The position numbers were made by a program, and so were the translations under genes. Below, piece by piece: positions 1 through 11,694 of a stretch of 64,000 nucleotides of DNA. The DNA is taken from contig WTXD01000017.1 of NCBI GenBank assembly GCA_022496205.1, forward strand, positions 310,001 to 374,000, read 5' to 3'. The notes beneath the pieces were generated by a model, which was given only the letters and a program-made list of their open reading frames with translations, searched no databases and was not told where the DNA came from. The stretch comes from Gloeopeniophorella convolvens (taxonomy: Eukaryota; Basidiomycota; Agaricomycetes; Russulales). Each line of letters begins with the position of its first letter. The stretch's first letter is position 1.

Positions 1-1780
1 GGGGAATGGATTACCCAGTCTGACGAGTAAACTGAAGCACTTGCTGTGAGGAGTGGTGCGCAAGAAGTTTCAATAAACGTACATGTTCGCCCATCCAGCC
101 CATATACCCTTTCCGCTGACAAGTCCTTGACCACCGCCGGTCGTCGTTATTTTATCAGGGCAATCTTCGTGGGCCTTCGTGTAGGTTCAGGAACAGCGAC
201 AGCAGATCAATAAATGCGATAAGCCGATGGCACCCGCAAGATTGGACGGGGAGGGATGGCGAAGGTCATCGGGGCGACCGTATGAGTAGAGATGTCCTCG
301 GGGAATGACACAAGGGGCGCTGGGGGAGGTCAGAGGGACTGAAGTGAAGCGTGGCCCACGCGAGGACTTGCGCTGTGGCAGGTAACGTGGTGAGCAGGAG
401 CGGTCGCTGGGAAAGGGTGGCAGAGGGTAGAGTCACGGAGATTCGAATCCCGTGGAGGTGTGCAGAGGCTGGCTAGGGTAGCGCCTGGCAGCCCTGAGCA
501 GCGTGCGGGGATCGGGTCGCAGCAGGGCGCGACCGGCCGGCAAGACACAATATTGTAAGTCAGCTCAGCGGCGATGGGTGACACTTTTAACCCGCAATCT
601 TCGCTGGCTCGCCGTGGCTATAATCACGGTCACCGGTCACCTGAGGTTAACTCCGGGTGCACTGCACTTTTCTACCTTGATCTCGCTTACCACGAAGCCC
701 AACGGACGCCTCGAGGCAGCCTCAAAGGCTCAGACGTTGTATGCCTGCAAGGGCAATGCATTCCAGCGGTTAAAAATAATGTCTCCTGGCGTCGGCTGGC
801 AGGTTGCCTCATCCGACGACAACGATTTGGCGGTCTTGAGGCCCGAAGCTCAAGCTATCTGAGGGGAAGGTGAGTGCACAAGCAGTTCATCTACCTCGCA
901 GATCGATCAGCCCGCCACGCGCACTATGTAACTGATTAGCGGGTCAGCTCAGCATAGGTTGCGCGTGCACGATAAGTCAGTGACACGGACTCACACCAGC
1001 TCACACCTCCTAGCAGTCACGACGACCATACCATGGTGACTCCGGCCAAAATTTACTGCGGAAAAAGCCCTGCTCACGAATTATCACACCTCATGCGCAA
1101 CCTCCGTTTCCAAAGCTAGCTGCACGCAGTGCTTGCGGACCAGCTTGCCATCTCGCCCGTCAACAGTGTAGTCCGACAAGGCCTTGATACCCTCGCTGCT
1201 GGCCCGGACGAACGATGGATGTGAGTTTCGAAAGTATGTGCCAGCGGCGCAGTGGCTCAGAAGCACCTTCCCGATATGCTCGTAGGGACTTCTCGTCTGG
1301 GTGGTGCGCCTGTCATACCCACGCAGGAATGTTCTGTGACTAAATTCCCAGAATCAACTCCCTTCAAGACTGAAAGGAACGGACCTCCGTTGCATTGAAG
1401 ATCTTTGCCTTTTCAGCATTGTAAACGCCATGATCGGTTTGTCCAGACTATCCACAACGTTCTCGGGCGTGCACCTATGCAAGGCTCTCTTTGGTGGCTT
1501 CCAAACACCCCCAATGCCCCACCGGGGAAATTGGTACCAAGCAGCAGCGATCGGGGGTGACGTTGGTGCAGGACTTGCACGGCAGGCGCTCGATTGGTGA
1601 AGTTGGCCTTGGCGCATCATCGAAGACTTTACCGGTGAGCGCCTCTCCCTTCCTCGTGAAACCTTATTCGAATCTTAAAAGGCGCACTCTAATACACTGT
1701 TGACGTTGGTAGATCGCGTTGTGGCTCTGCCAGCTCGTGCGCGTGGGCCCAGGACAAAGGTGGCGCGGCTGTGCGGGTCC
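1..1780. other. Gene-poor stretch, no supported gene
   Basis: No gene model with start, splice sites and stop could be built here. On the minus strand at 1084-1266 there is a protein-like open stretch ending in a TGA (contains SHPSFVRASSEGIKAL and ends ETEVAHEV). It has no ATG-bearing upstream exon that I can find and no family I recognise, so it may be the remnant of a 3' exon. Confidence 0.4.
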
Positions 1781-1783
1781 TGG

Positions 1784-1795
1784 CATTATATAACT
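1784..1795 (+). promoter_or_regulatory. TATA box of small membrane protein gene 1
   Basis: The sequence cattatataact lies about 115 bp before the ATG at 1907, a normal distance for a fungal TATA element. Confidence 0.5.
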
Positions 1796-1906
1796 CCCCG
1801 CTTTCTGCATGGGCATTAGTCTGCCTGTGCTACCTGCACTTACGTGCCCCGCCATCAAGTTCCCCCTCGACTCCCTCTCTTCTCTAGCTTTACAGCTACT
1901 CTTATT

Positions 1907-2627
1907 ATGGCATCGTTGTCGTTCACACTCACCATCATCGCCTCGGCATTCCTCCCGATCTTCGCCCTTCCAATCATCGACCCCTCCACCTCACCAGAAG
2001 CATCACACCCCCACAAGACCACCTCTCAGCTCGCCTTCGACATATCATTTATGATCGGTGAGAACCATCAACCATCTCAGGTTATGCCGCCCTCATTCAT
2101 CATATACGTAGTTCTTTTCGTTGCGCTCATCGGAGGCTTTGCTTGGATCGGAAGTCGGATGACCCTCGACCGCTTGATCGGTCACATCCGCTGGCCCGGC
2201 GTCAACAGTACGTCGATCCCTCTTCCATTTGAGGGCAGTTCCATCCTCACGAATATATCCAGGGGCGCGCGAAGGCTTCACCATACTCTCCCAGACCATC
2301 TCAAGTCTTCGTCTCACCGCATTCCTGGAGCGACTGGCGGCCGCCACACCGGGACGCGACGATCCAGGCGACAACACAGTCCCTCGTGGCAACCACGCAG
2401 CACTTCTAGCTCCCACCACCCGCTCAAATGAGAACCAAGGTCATGAACTCGCAGCCCTTCCCGATCGTGATCCTGGGCGACCCACGGTCGGACGCTCACA
2501 AGACGCGTGTCCTACGGACCTTGCTACGGACAACCTCACGACATCCGTCGATACCGCCAGCCGAGCTCCGGGCCAGGTGGAGGATGCAACCCCTGCTGAT
2601 CGTGCATCATACTCCCGGGGCAGGTAA
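1907..2627 (+). CDS. Small secreted or single-pass membrane protein (Smp1), unknown function
   Basis: Three exons, 1907-2057, 2112-2207 and 2263-2627, add up to 612 nt and give a 203-residue protein. The introns are GT-AG, and the first ends in tacgtag. The N-terminus is a typical signal peptide (MASLSFTLTIIASAFLPIFA). After a short Pro/Ser/His-rich stretch comes a hydrophobic segment at the start of exon 2 (VLFVALIGGFAWIG), followed by Arg/Lys and a long polar tail rich in Asp, Thr, Arg and Pro. This is the same plan as the genes at 5511 and 7434: signal peptide, phase-1 intron directly before the membrane segment, basic tail. Primary sequence identity to them is low, so common ancestry is inferred from architecture. 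I do not recognise a family. The ATG is the first one downstream of the TATA box. Confidence 0.6.
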
Positions 2628-5300
2628 ATGCCGCACAGACGATGCTCCCGCCGTTCTCTCCTCTTCGTAGAGGTCTGTTCTGCGATCTCCATTTTATCGG
2701 GATTTGTTTCACGTAGCAATATTTTGTGTAACAATATATTTCATGCAATAAGATATCACGACATAACGAAAGAACACTTGGCTTGCCACACGCGTGGCGA
2801 CATGTCGATACCCTTCTCGAGCCGCTGCCACATCGCGACACGTGCGTCGCTCCTAGATACTCCCCGTGAAGGGTCATATTGTCGCGCAGCACTGCTGCCG
2901 CATTATCCTTTAAGAGCCGACTCGATCGATAGCGTGCTGATAAATTGTTCTATGCGCGATGCAAGAACGGGGGTGGGATCAACATTAGTGGCGTAGAGAC
3001 GTGGAGCTTGGGGCAGTGCTGTATGGCAGGATGGCTTCTTCGCGAGAGCGTCGACCGGAGGACTTTGAACCGATGTTTGCATTGATACGAATATCATCAT
3101 TCGTGTAGGTAGGATCGTCCGACTCTAGTCCGAGAAGCGCCAAGACAGACAGTGGGAAGAGAAAAGCTATGCGATGTCCTCGGATTCGCTCACTCACGAT
3201 CTGCTTTTTGGAGGGCGCATATCAATGTCATAGGCCTTGAGCATGAGGCTTTGAGGTGTCGCACACCCGATATGCCCGAGAGTCTTTGGAACGCGCGCGT
3301 TCTAGTTGTATCCTTGGGCGCAGCCTGGGTGAAGGAATGGACCGGCGGAGAGTCGAGCCGACTCAGCTATAGATTCGAAGCGCAGTATGCCCCCGAGATT
3401 GGCGAGAGCATCTCCATGTGCTGACAGTGCGAGGCCACCACGGACGCAGCCTCAGACCCTGTGAAAACGCCACTGGCAGGGTCGGCAATGACGCAAGCAG
3501 GTGCCAGATTTGCGTTGAGATTGTTGACATCGCACATTTAAAGTTCATTGTGAGCCTGAAAGCTAACTTTGCCCAGGATTCAGGCGAACAGTGCATAAGC
3601 AAAATATGTGGCTCGACAGGCGTCGACTCACCCGGTGGCCTGGCATCCTGGGTAAGCCCTCATCGGTGCATTAGTCTTTCCCAATTGCAAATTTCGCGCA
3701 CGACTTTGGGTTACTTCGATAGCTATCTGCCAGCCCTCCGGGGTGGGCCTTTCCGAGCAGATTCGTGTTCAGAAACGCTGCGATAAGGTTCTTGCCCGTG
3801 CCCGACCCAGTAGTGGCAGCATCGACTACGTCAATTCTAGGACACAGTCGCTGTGCTTGATAGTGAACGTGATGGGGGATTCTGGAAAGCAGCGGCAGGC
3901 TTGCGAGTAGGTCGGAGTCAACGGCGGCGGAACGGGAATTGACGAGACGAATTGTGGCCAGTCGGCCAACTCCGCCTGCACGCGTCGAGCAGTCACCGGC
4001 ACGTACCCTCATGATGACATCCGTCCGACGCAATCTTCCTCAGGCCGCTTTGGCCTCATTTCTCCGACCCTCTCATCCAAGGATGTAGATCCAGACTCCT
4101 GCACAGTTGGTGTGGAAGGTCCAGTTCGCCATCGCCAGCAGAAATGGCACGTCACGGCGATTCACTATTTGACATTCAATGTTTGAAACCGTTGGGTGTT
4201 GAGCACCAGCATCGAACGCCGAAAGAAGAGCCAGCGGGCAATGGGACCAGCGCACCCCATCAGATCGATCTGGGGCGCTTGCCTCCAGCAACTGCCCAGG
4301 TGTGTTGCCTTGCCTCGACATTGAAGCTCGGAGACCTGATTCCTGATATCCAGAGACCACGCCGATCTTGATCAAATTCCTGTAGGGATACTGGTCAAAA
4401 TAGGATCTCGCGGAGGCGCACAGTGGAAGTGACTTGTCGAGCCTCACGATCATGATGGATACGAGCAGTACACTACTCGCCCTCGGCATGTGGGTTCCAG
4501 CAGTGCCTGCGATCAGTCTTGATCACTGGCATGTCTCCTCTCCAAAGCGTCACAGCCAGCAGTACTGAGTTTGATCCTCCTCCGCTCTTCCCTGCAGATC
4601 TGTATACTTGGCCCCGGGAAGGCTATTGTGAGATATTAGACGACCGTCAATGCGGTTAAAGTGAACTGACTCAAGCGCGCGGTTGAATTCTGACTGCCTT
4701 GAAGGTACGCCAATAGCCTACAATTGATACTTATAATTTAACCTCGGGGGTGGTCGTAGGAGGCAGCTGGCAGGGTCGCTTGCTCTGCAGCACATACACC
4801 GCGCTTTCCAAAACAGCGCAAGGTCTTCCGGAAACATCGTTACGGGGGCTACGGAAGGGAGGTGGGTCAATGTGGGTCCTTCAATGATGCCCTGAAATGG
4901 TCGATCATCTGATCCACCGTATCAAGGCCCTCTGAATAGACTTCTGAGCGTCCATTCCAGTCCATTCGCATGGGGTCCCAAGGACTACACCCCTGTTCAG
5001 TTCCTTGGACAGCGGGTCTCAAGAGACGCGATGATGCCAAGATGAGCTCCGTGCGATACACCGTGCAGGCACGATCCTGAGGGTCGTCTCACAATGGAAA
5101 CATCGAGCCGATTGCGGTGTTCAGCAAAGCACCACGGCAGTCAATGTTCCTACACACAGCTGTTGAAGCTCTCGTCTTTCCGTGGATATCGGTGCTGCTG
5201 TGCTTCAAGTACTCTTCAGCATCAGAGCCTTTAAAGAGTCCGAGGCCTGGGTCCGAACAGCTGCTAGCTACAAGTGCTCAAGTACCCCGAACGGGAGTTT
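2628..5300. other. Intergenic stretch with a possible decayed gene
   Basis: No intact gene is visible. On the minus strand between about 4200 and 3600 several protein-like segments appear in different frames (see the pseudogene entry). On the minus strand at 4867-5061 there is another protein-like 3' end (contains WNGRSEVYSEGLDTVDQMID, then a TGA) without a recognisable upstream exon. The remainder is featureless. Confidence 0.35.
3600..4200 (-). pseudogene. Possible relic of a PrpF-type (DUF453) isomerase
   Basis: Read on the minus strand, two segments separated by stops resemble the order of motifs in PrpF/methylitaconate-isomerase-like proteins. The first is an Asn-Cys segment (WTFHTNCAGVW, near 4090-4130). 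It is followed by GRLATIRLVNS, and then by a segment with GSGTGKNL near 3800. The known family has an NCGN motif, then an ATIRxxNTN-like strand, then TGKLLPTGN. The match is by eye and the spacing is broken by stop codons and frame changes. If the assignment is right, it is a dead copy. Confidence 0.2.
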
Positions 5301-5304
5301 TGGA

Positions 5305-5314
5305 TATTATATAA
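5305..5314 (+). promoter_or_regulatory. TATA-like element of small membrane protein gene 2
   Basis: The sequence tattatataa lies about 200 bp before the ATG at 5511. A weaker acataaat occurs near 5380, closer to the gene. Confidence 0.35.
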
Positions 5315-5510
5315 TTCATAAGCCTAATTGCTCTGCAGCCGGTCTCTCGGTCGCATTACTGCAAGCCGCGCCTACTTTACATAAATCCCAGGCGTGGATT
5401 ACGGTGGACGCTAGTGCTACCCTGCAAACGCACACATACTTAAGTCGCAACCCTTCGTCATCCAGCGAAACCAGCAAGGGCCACACTCAGTATCACTACA
5501 CACCGCTGCC

Positions 5511-6066
5511 ATGAATGATCTGCAGCGCGTTACCCTCGCCATTCTCATTCTCACGAGCTACGGGATCAGTCTAGCAACGAGTCTTCCGGTCACGAACGTC
5601 ATGCGCAAATACCCCGCCCTCTTGATCCCCTCTACCTCTCCGCACCTCACCAACACTTCCGAGACAGCCATCCAGGCGACCTTCGTCACAGGTAGCGTCC
5701 TGCGTCTTGAGTCCTCAAACTTTCGCATTATGCTCACATACACTCTGCAGCCATCTTGCTTTCGGGATTCGGGGCATATGCCTGGGCAGCATCATGGAGG
5801 ATAACGTTGCCACCATTACTGGCAAGGTTCACTGCGAGTACGTCCACGCATGTGCTTGATGAAACTCGACTGAGAGATGTACGGCAGCCCTCTCATTGCG
5901 GGGTACCGCAATTGTGCAAATGATTCGAGCACCCCCCACTGTCCCCCCAAGCGGCGGCCCTGGTGACGCCGGGACGCCACGCCGTGCCCGGTCCGCGCGT
6001 CGAGTTGGTGGTCCATCTCTCCCCGTTTCGTCTGCGCCCCGGCGCGTACGTGGACGACACTACTAG
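5511..6066 (+). CDS. Small secreted or single-pass membrane protein (Smp2), unknown function
   Basis: Exons 5511-5691, 5751-5837 and 5888-6066 add up to 447 nt, a 148-residue protein. A signal peptide is followed by a Ser/Thr/Pro-rich region ending SETAIQATFVT. A phase-1 intron splits the gene exactly before a hydrophobic segment (AILLSGFGAYAWAA). A second phase-1 intron ends in cggcag, and the last exon gives a tail rich in Pro, Gly and Arg ending near VSSAPRRVRGRHY. It is a clear paralog of the gene at 7434. SETA-QA-FV, the FGA-AW membrane core and the RVGGPS-PVSSAPRR tail are shared, as are both intron positions and phases. Function unknown. Conserved basic tail motifs argue against a random reading frame. 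Confidence 0.7.
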
Positions 6067-7320
6067 AGGATATATTCAAGCCCTGTAACATCTAGTTTTA
6101 CTTGCAGAGGATTCACATCATGTGTAGCAATAGCTTTTTATTTTCAATCCGGTAATGATATTCGATGTAATAGTATCCTCTCTTGCACCACCAGCCCAAG
6201 GATGTTAAGGTCCTTCGGCATTGTCACGAAGAGGCTGAGGCAGGAAGACGAGTTGGTAAGGGATTCGGAGAAGTGAATTGCACGAAGGGCGGAGCGTCGC
6301 CGTGACACGACAATCGCTGCGGAACCGAAATTCTAGAGTCCGCACGATCGAGCATGGAGATGATGATCGTCGGTGTCAGCAGGCTCGACTCAGATTTGCG
6401 CACGCTGCAGTCTCCGTGAAGTTCCACCGTACCCCGAGCGAACACTGTCCCGGGCGAAGGCCACGGAACAAAGAATGACACGCCAACTCACCAGTAGCAG
6501 TGCCGGTTTCCAATGCACTAGCCCCCTCCCGCGCTCCACGATCGAGTCCAACTCGGCATCGAATGGGACGACTTGCTGGGACCAGTGCAACCTTGCACGA
6601 GGGTACAAGTTCGAAGCTGAGCTCGACGTGCAAAATTCGATAGCCAGCTGTGGTCGGCCCCAAACATTCAGCGTTTTCAGCCTGTGCAGAGGCCCGCAAG
6701 CTTTTTGCAAAGTCGTTCTGGGTGGAGATCTGTGTTCTTCGCAGAGCGTAAGCGGAATCGCGGTGGGTCCTTGCTGAGACGACTGGGGACCAGAAAGAGA
6801 CTGACCGACCAGGTAAGCAGCGCAGCGGTGAGTCGGCGACTCCTCGTCGGATCTGGCGGAGGCCCCAAAGGATACGTAACGCGCGCCGCAAATAGCCTGC
6901 GACATGTGATCCGGGGACCGAGTCGAGTCGACCTCATTCTCTCCGTCGAGACATATTAGCCGCGGTTCCGAGTCCTGCACGATGGCGACCGTGACGTCCT
7001 CGTGCAGCTGCCCTCTCCCGCCATTCCGACTTCACGTCCCCTCCGAATAATAAGTTATCATCGACACGGACTAGTCAACCGGGACTTCACGATAAAGGTC
7101 CTCCCGAGAAGTTGGTAGGGTGCCCGTAAAAGTCGAACCCAGCAACTCGTCGAGGTCAGCCACTCAAGTCGATCCAGGTGAAGGGCTCTACGTATATGAC
7201 CCATTGATGGGGACCCTCGAATTAGCAGGTCTGAATCCTTGCTGAGGCGTCTGCACTGCATCGCCAAGCCCGTGACTTCATTGTAGTAAGCCCAACCGTG
7301 GCGAGCGACCCCTCAACCCA
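6067..7320. other. Intergenic, nothing supported
   Basis: Long overlapping open frames run on both strands at 6370-6980. They contradict one another, have no splice or start context, and resemble no family. I see no gene here. Confidence 0.4.
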
Positions 7321-7325
7321 TAATC

Positions 7326-7333
7326 CATAAAAC
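7326..7333 (+). promoter_or_regulatory. TATA-like element of small membrane protein gene 3
   Basis: The sequence cataaaac lies about 100 bp upstream of the ATG at 7434. Confidence 0.35.
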
Positions 7334-7433
7334 GCCTCATGGCGTGCCCAAAAACACCCAGCCCGACCTCAACCCTTGCCCCACGTTCCCCTCACGCGAT
7401 TGCCTCACACTTCTCGACTCCCTCGTCATCGTC

Positions 7434-7992
7434 ATGCATAGCACACGTGCGGCTATCGCCCGCGTTCTTCTCATTACCGTCTACGGACTCGGTATAGCGC
7501 TTTGCCTCCCTATCCCGGGCCCGATCGGCCGCACCACCTTCGCAACTGTGTCAGCCATCCCCTTCGGGACTGTTACCACCGTCTCTGAGACGGCTGTCCA
7601 AGCTGCCTTCGTCGCGGGTAATCTCCTCTCGCTGCTCCCTTGCCCACCACTCATGCGCCCTCCACAGCGGTCTTGATTTCCATCTTCGGTGCCGGCGCGT
7701 GGGTTATTGTCGGAAGGACGGTGCTCCCCAGGTTATTTGCAAGGGCTGCGGCTGCGCGTACGTCATTCCATGATTTCAAAAGTACTCGACTGAGGCGTGT
7801 GCAGCAGCTCTCGAGTCGTTCCAAGGGGCCGCACCCGCAGCTATCTCCTTCATTTCCGCGACAACCGCTGGGCTCAGCGGTAGCACCATGCCTGAGCCGC
7901 CGCGCCGCGCCGCTGTGCGGGTTGGAGGGCCATCTCCTCCCGTGTCATCTGCACCTCGGCGGGCACGCGGGCGTGCCAGCGGGCGCCGCTGA
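7434..7992 (+). CDS. Small secreted or single-pass membrane protein (Smp3), unknown function
   Basis: Exons 7434-7617, 7668-7757 and 7805-7992 add up to 462 nt, a 153-residue protein. The predicted product has a signal peptide (hydrophobic core VLLITVYGLGIALC), a short Thr/Pro/Ser region ending SETAVQAAFVA, a membrane segment opening exon 2 (AVLISIFGAGAWVIV), an RTVLPRLFARAA juxtamembrane stretch, and a tail ending in RARGRASGRR. It is the closest relative of the gene at 5511, with the same two intron positions and phases. It has no cysteine pattern of a known effector and no enzyme motif. It could be a short type I membrane protein or a processed secreted peptide; the sequence cannot decide. 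Confidence 0.7.
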
Positions 7993-9971
7993 AAGCATTG
8001 GGACTTCCTGATACCCTTTTTCGGTGTCTGTATGACCCTAGTGCACTGTATTTGTTTATCTCTGTATCTCAATTGGGTGGACAGTGGTGACTCGACTTTC
8101 GAGACGAGGATCTCGGCAGTGGAGCAGTTCTGGAAAGAGCATCGGGCGGGGTCGGAACGGGCGGATTCGGGTCTTAGTCAAAGCGCAGCGAACTCACGTG
8201 ACCCTCGAGCGGCCGGTGGGAATGCGAAACCGAGAGGGAGGCACCCGAATACCAGCCGACCATGCCGAGGCGCTACTCATGCCAGTTACACGCTCTCTTA
8301 TCGCAATGCAAGGGAATCAATGATGGTCAATCCAGGACCACAAAAGCGGTTAGGTTTGCGTTCCCACTACATTGTGCATACAACTGTCGGGGCATGTGGC
8401 GCAATACGTTCACAACAGTATTGAGCGCGCGCCGCGGATTGTGATGGCGAGTCCACCCCTATGGCCAACTTGTAGGTTTTTCTCCTCCCGTGGCTGGTGT
8501 GCGGGTGGGGGAGCAACAGAGACCAAGCGCCCGTTCTATGTGCGCGCGGACCGAAGGCGAGCACATAGAATACCACGGGCGCGAACTCCGAATGGTGGGT
8601 AGCCCTACTTGGGATGTGATCCTGTTCAGTTCATGGTGGGTCAGTTGTGGGTGCCCCAACTGTTGCGCGCGCGACATGTTTCTAGAATTGGGGAGGGAGT
8701 ACGACCAGTGATTCAAAGAATGGCTATGTGCCACGGTGGCGAATGGGACGCGCTGCAACAGGGATGCAATGACGGCCGATCAGTGCAGGTGGCTTGCTGG
8801 ATTGCGCCACGGGCACTCACAACGTATAGTTATGCTTGATGGACGAGAGTAACTTGATATGGTGTGGTGAGCGGAGGGGCTGAGCCCCGCCGGAGGGTGA
8901 CATTGTACAGCCCGCTTTGATGACGCCTCGGGCGCCTCGGCAATGTACTGGCCCCATGCTGTCACACGCCTTACACTACGTGCTCTTAGGGCTGGCGCGC
9001 GACGTACAGTAGAGTGGCCCATAGTCTTGTCGAGGGTAATCCTAAGAAGTCCCAGAAGCACGCAGGGTCGAGAGGCGTGCGCGAATGATGATACGCTGAC
9101 CCTGGGAGCATAGGAGGTACTGCTAGTAAGTAGCACCGTCAATCCGCCGCACGGCAGCACGCGGCACCTGCGCCAAATCAGGGAGCCACCAAAACCGTTC
9201 AGAAGCAAAATGACACACCAATGGCATTGCTGTTTGCGTGCGTGAACGGGGTTGTGCCGAAGAGGGTGAAACGCCGTTCGGGAGAGAAATCCCCCTCGGG
9301 CCTTCCGTCTAGGCCACGCTAGAAGCCTATACAGTAGCAGGCGGCGCCGAAGCAGTCCTCCCAGGCACACCCTGACAGGCACGCCAAAACCAAGGCACCT
9401 GTCATTTGGGGGAGGGGAAGATAACAAACGCCCAGCATGGCTTCCCGCATTCGGAACAGAACTTCTCACACTTGCCATCTCGTGAACGTCTCATCCAATC
9501 TGTATGGCGCCTGTGATTTGAGCGAATGTGTCTATCAGCGCGGCGCATCCTTACGCGAGTATGGTGTTGTATTCCTCCCTTCGCGTGCTGATGGTCGGTG
9601 GAAAGGGGGAGTAGAAGATAGCTGCCCATTGGTTCGACCGGTGCCCGGGCTGCCCGGAAGGCCCTCGCGAGCAGTGCCTCCGCAGAACGAAGGCGGCGTC
9701 TCTAAAACTGTCCACGTCGCCCGCGTCGATGTCTGCACGTAAGTACAACCCTTCTGGATGGGGGTTGCGCGCACACAATCACGTCAAATAGAGATGCTTC
9801 CTCTGCCGTCCAGTGTGTACAAACAGCGGTGTCTTCCTCGAGGATGACAGGCGCGCAAATCGAAGATGAAATAGTGGAAACGGGAAACGAATTAGGATGG
9901 GCATATGGGCAGAAGCCACGCACAATGAACAGACAATACACCGTCCACACGCAGATCCAAACATCGCCAAA
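7993..9971. other. Intergenic, nothing supported
   Basis: A 232-codon open frame on the minus strand (8780-9478) lacks family motifs and is very rich in Arg, Ser and Leu, as expected from GC-rich non-coding DNA. No gene is called. The right end contains the 3' flank of the thioredoxin reductase gene. Confidence 0.4.
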
Positions 9972-11435
9972 TTACTCCTCGCCGAGCTCTTCCTCCTCTG
10001 CGATGAGCTTTTCGACCTCGAGCGCAGCCATACAGCCGCTGCCTGCACTCGTGATGGCCTGACGATAGCGCTTGTCCTGGACGTCACCTGCGGCATAGAC
10101 GCCGCGCACGGATGTTTGTGTGGTACCCGGCACCGTGATGATGTATCCGTCGGAGTCAGTCTGCAGCTGATCACGCACGAGTGCCGTTGCTGGTTCGTGG
10201 CCTGGGATTGGTTAGTCACGCATGGGTCGATGTCAAGTGGTTCGGCCCGACAGTGACCTACCAATTGCGTAGAACAAGCCGTTCACGGTGAGGTCGGATT
10301 CTTGTCCAGTGATGGTATTTTTTATGCGCAGGTTGTTCAAGAGATCGCCATCTCCCTGACATTCAGTCGCGACTGTGTTCCACAGGACGGTCTACAGTAG
10401 CGTCAGGAGATCCGCCCCGCGTGACATAGACGATAATCCGATAACGTACGATTTTTGGATTGCTGAGAAGCCGCTTGGCCATAATTTTGGACGCACGCAG
10501 CTCTCCGCGGCGCACGAGCACGTAGACACGCGAACCGTATTTCGTCAGGTCTGCAAGGACGGCCACGTGAGCAAATCTGGTTGGTCCAATGGAAAGGCGG
10601 ACTCACACGTCGCCTCCTCCGCCGCCGAGTCTCCGCCGCCGATGACCGCAAGAGGCTTGTTGCGGAAGATAGGAACCGCGCCATCGCAGACCGCGCACGC
10701 GGAGATGCCGCTCTGCCAGTAGGTCTGCTCGCCTTTGAGTCCGAGACGCTTCGCGCTCGCACCAGTGGCGATGATAATCGCATCGGCGGTCTCGGGCTCC
10801 TCGTTCTCCTGGTACTCGCGCCAGTACCTGAAGGGCCGGCGTGAAAGGTCGATCTTGGAGACGGTCTCGGTGATGATCCGTGTGCCGAAGCGCAAAGACT
10901 GTGCGCGGAATTTGTCCATTAACTCGGGGCCGAGCACACCGCTGGGGAACCCGGGAAAGTTCTCGACGTCGGTCGTAGTTGTGAGCTGCCCACCGGCAGC
11001 AAAGCCGTTCGCCATGAAGCCTTCGAAAAGCACGGGGTTGAGATTGGCGCGCGCGAGGTAGATCGCTGCGGTATGTCCCGCAGGACCGGAGCCAATGATC
11101 ACCTATGAAGTGCAAAGACGTAAGTTACTGGACTGGGCGCAGTCGGCGAGCCGCGGAAGGACACCGAAAGCCAGGTATGGTGTTATTGTATCGCAAGTTT
11201 TTCAGCACCTGCCAGTATCCCCTCTTCCTTATTCACCAAGGCCATCCCACACAAATCCCGTCGCGTCCTCCTCTGCAGCCGAGACAGTGCCGACCAGCTC
11301 GACAAACGCGCCTCCTTGCGCATTAAATGATCAAAGAGTAAGACTGACCACTTTCGAGTGCATCTTGGAGCTCCGAGGCACCTTTCCGTTGGTGCCGTTG
11401 GTTCCATTGGTTCCGTTAGCGACGACGGGAGCCAT
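9972..11435 (-). CDS. TRR1: Thioredoxin reductase (NADPH)
   Basis: Low-molecular-weight fungal type thioredoxin reductase, which transfers electrons from NADPH via FAD to thioredoxin. Exons (5' to 3') are 11435-11349, 11102-10607, 10550-10450, 10391-10262 and 10201-9972. They sum to 1044 nt, giving 347 residues. The FAD-binding [16 protein letters not shown] motif follows directly after the first intron. The redox-active CAVC pair sits about 170 residues in, next to the NADPH-binding [10 protein letters not shown]. The C-terminal FAD motif [15 protein letters not shown] is intact. Introns 2-5 are 56-60 nt, but intron 1 is 246 nt. The first in-frame ATG (11435) starts a short NGT-repeat leader, and a second ATG (MHSKV) follows. 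The in-frame codons upstream, back to a TAG, resemble a mitochondrial presequence but have no ATG. Confidence 0.95.
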
Positions 11436-11510
11436 ATCCTTCACGGATGTAGAAGAAAAGTGGGGGTCAATTGATGCGGAGGCGATAGCTGAAGTAGCAC
11501 GGGCGGAGAG

Positions 11511-11520
11511 CCTTAAAAGC
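11511..11520 (-). promoter_or_regulatory. TATA-like element before the thioredoxin reductase ATG
   Basis: On the minus strand gcttttaagg lies about 75-85 bp upstream of the first ATG. It supports transcription starting close to that ATG rather than far upstream. Confidence 0.3.
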
Positions 11521-11694
11521 GGGCTGGCGCGAGAAAACAGATTTGGAACAAGAGAAGAGATCAAGGGGGCGATGGAGGTAAGATGAGAAGATTGAATGCT
11601 GGTTGGCTCGCTGGGCGCGCGGGGGTACTAAGCTCGGATGTCGTAACACACACGTGACCTCAATCCCCCTAGGCACATGTTTTCCTTTTGTTCC

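Noticed and set aside
440..465. tRNA T-arm-like gattcgaatccc
   Set aside because: No A box or cloverleaf could be drawn upstream.
6370..6980. Overlapping long frames on both strands
   Set aside because: They exclude each other, none has recognisable domains, and frame length is explained by GC content.
8780..9478. Long 232-codon open frame on the minus strand
   Set aside because: No family motif, composition dominated by Arg/Ser/Leu, no splice or promoter context; chance frame in GC-rich DNA.
11436..11564. Upstream start of thioredoxin reductase at 11564
   Set aside because: The codon there is TTG, not ATG; the first true ATG is 11435. Kept only as a finding about a possible non-AUG extension.
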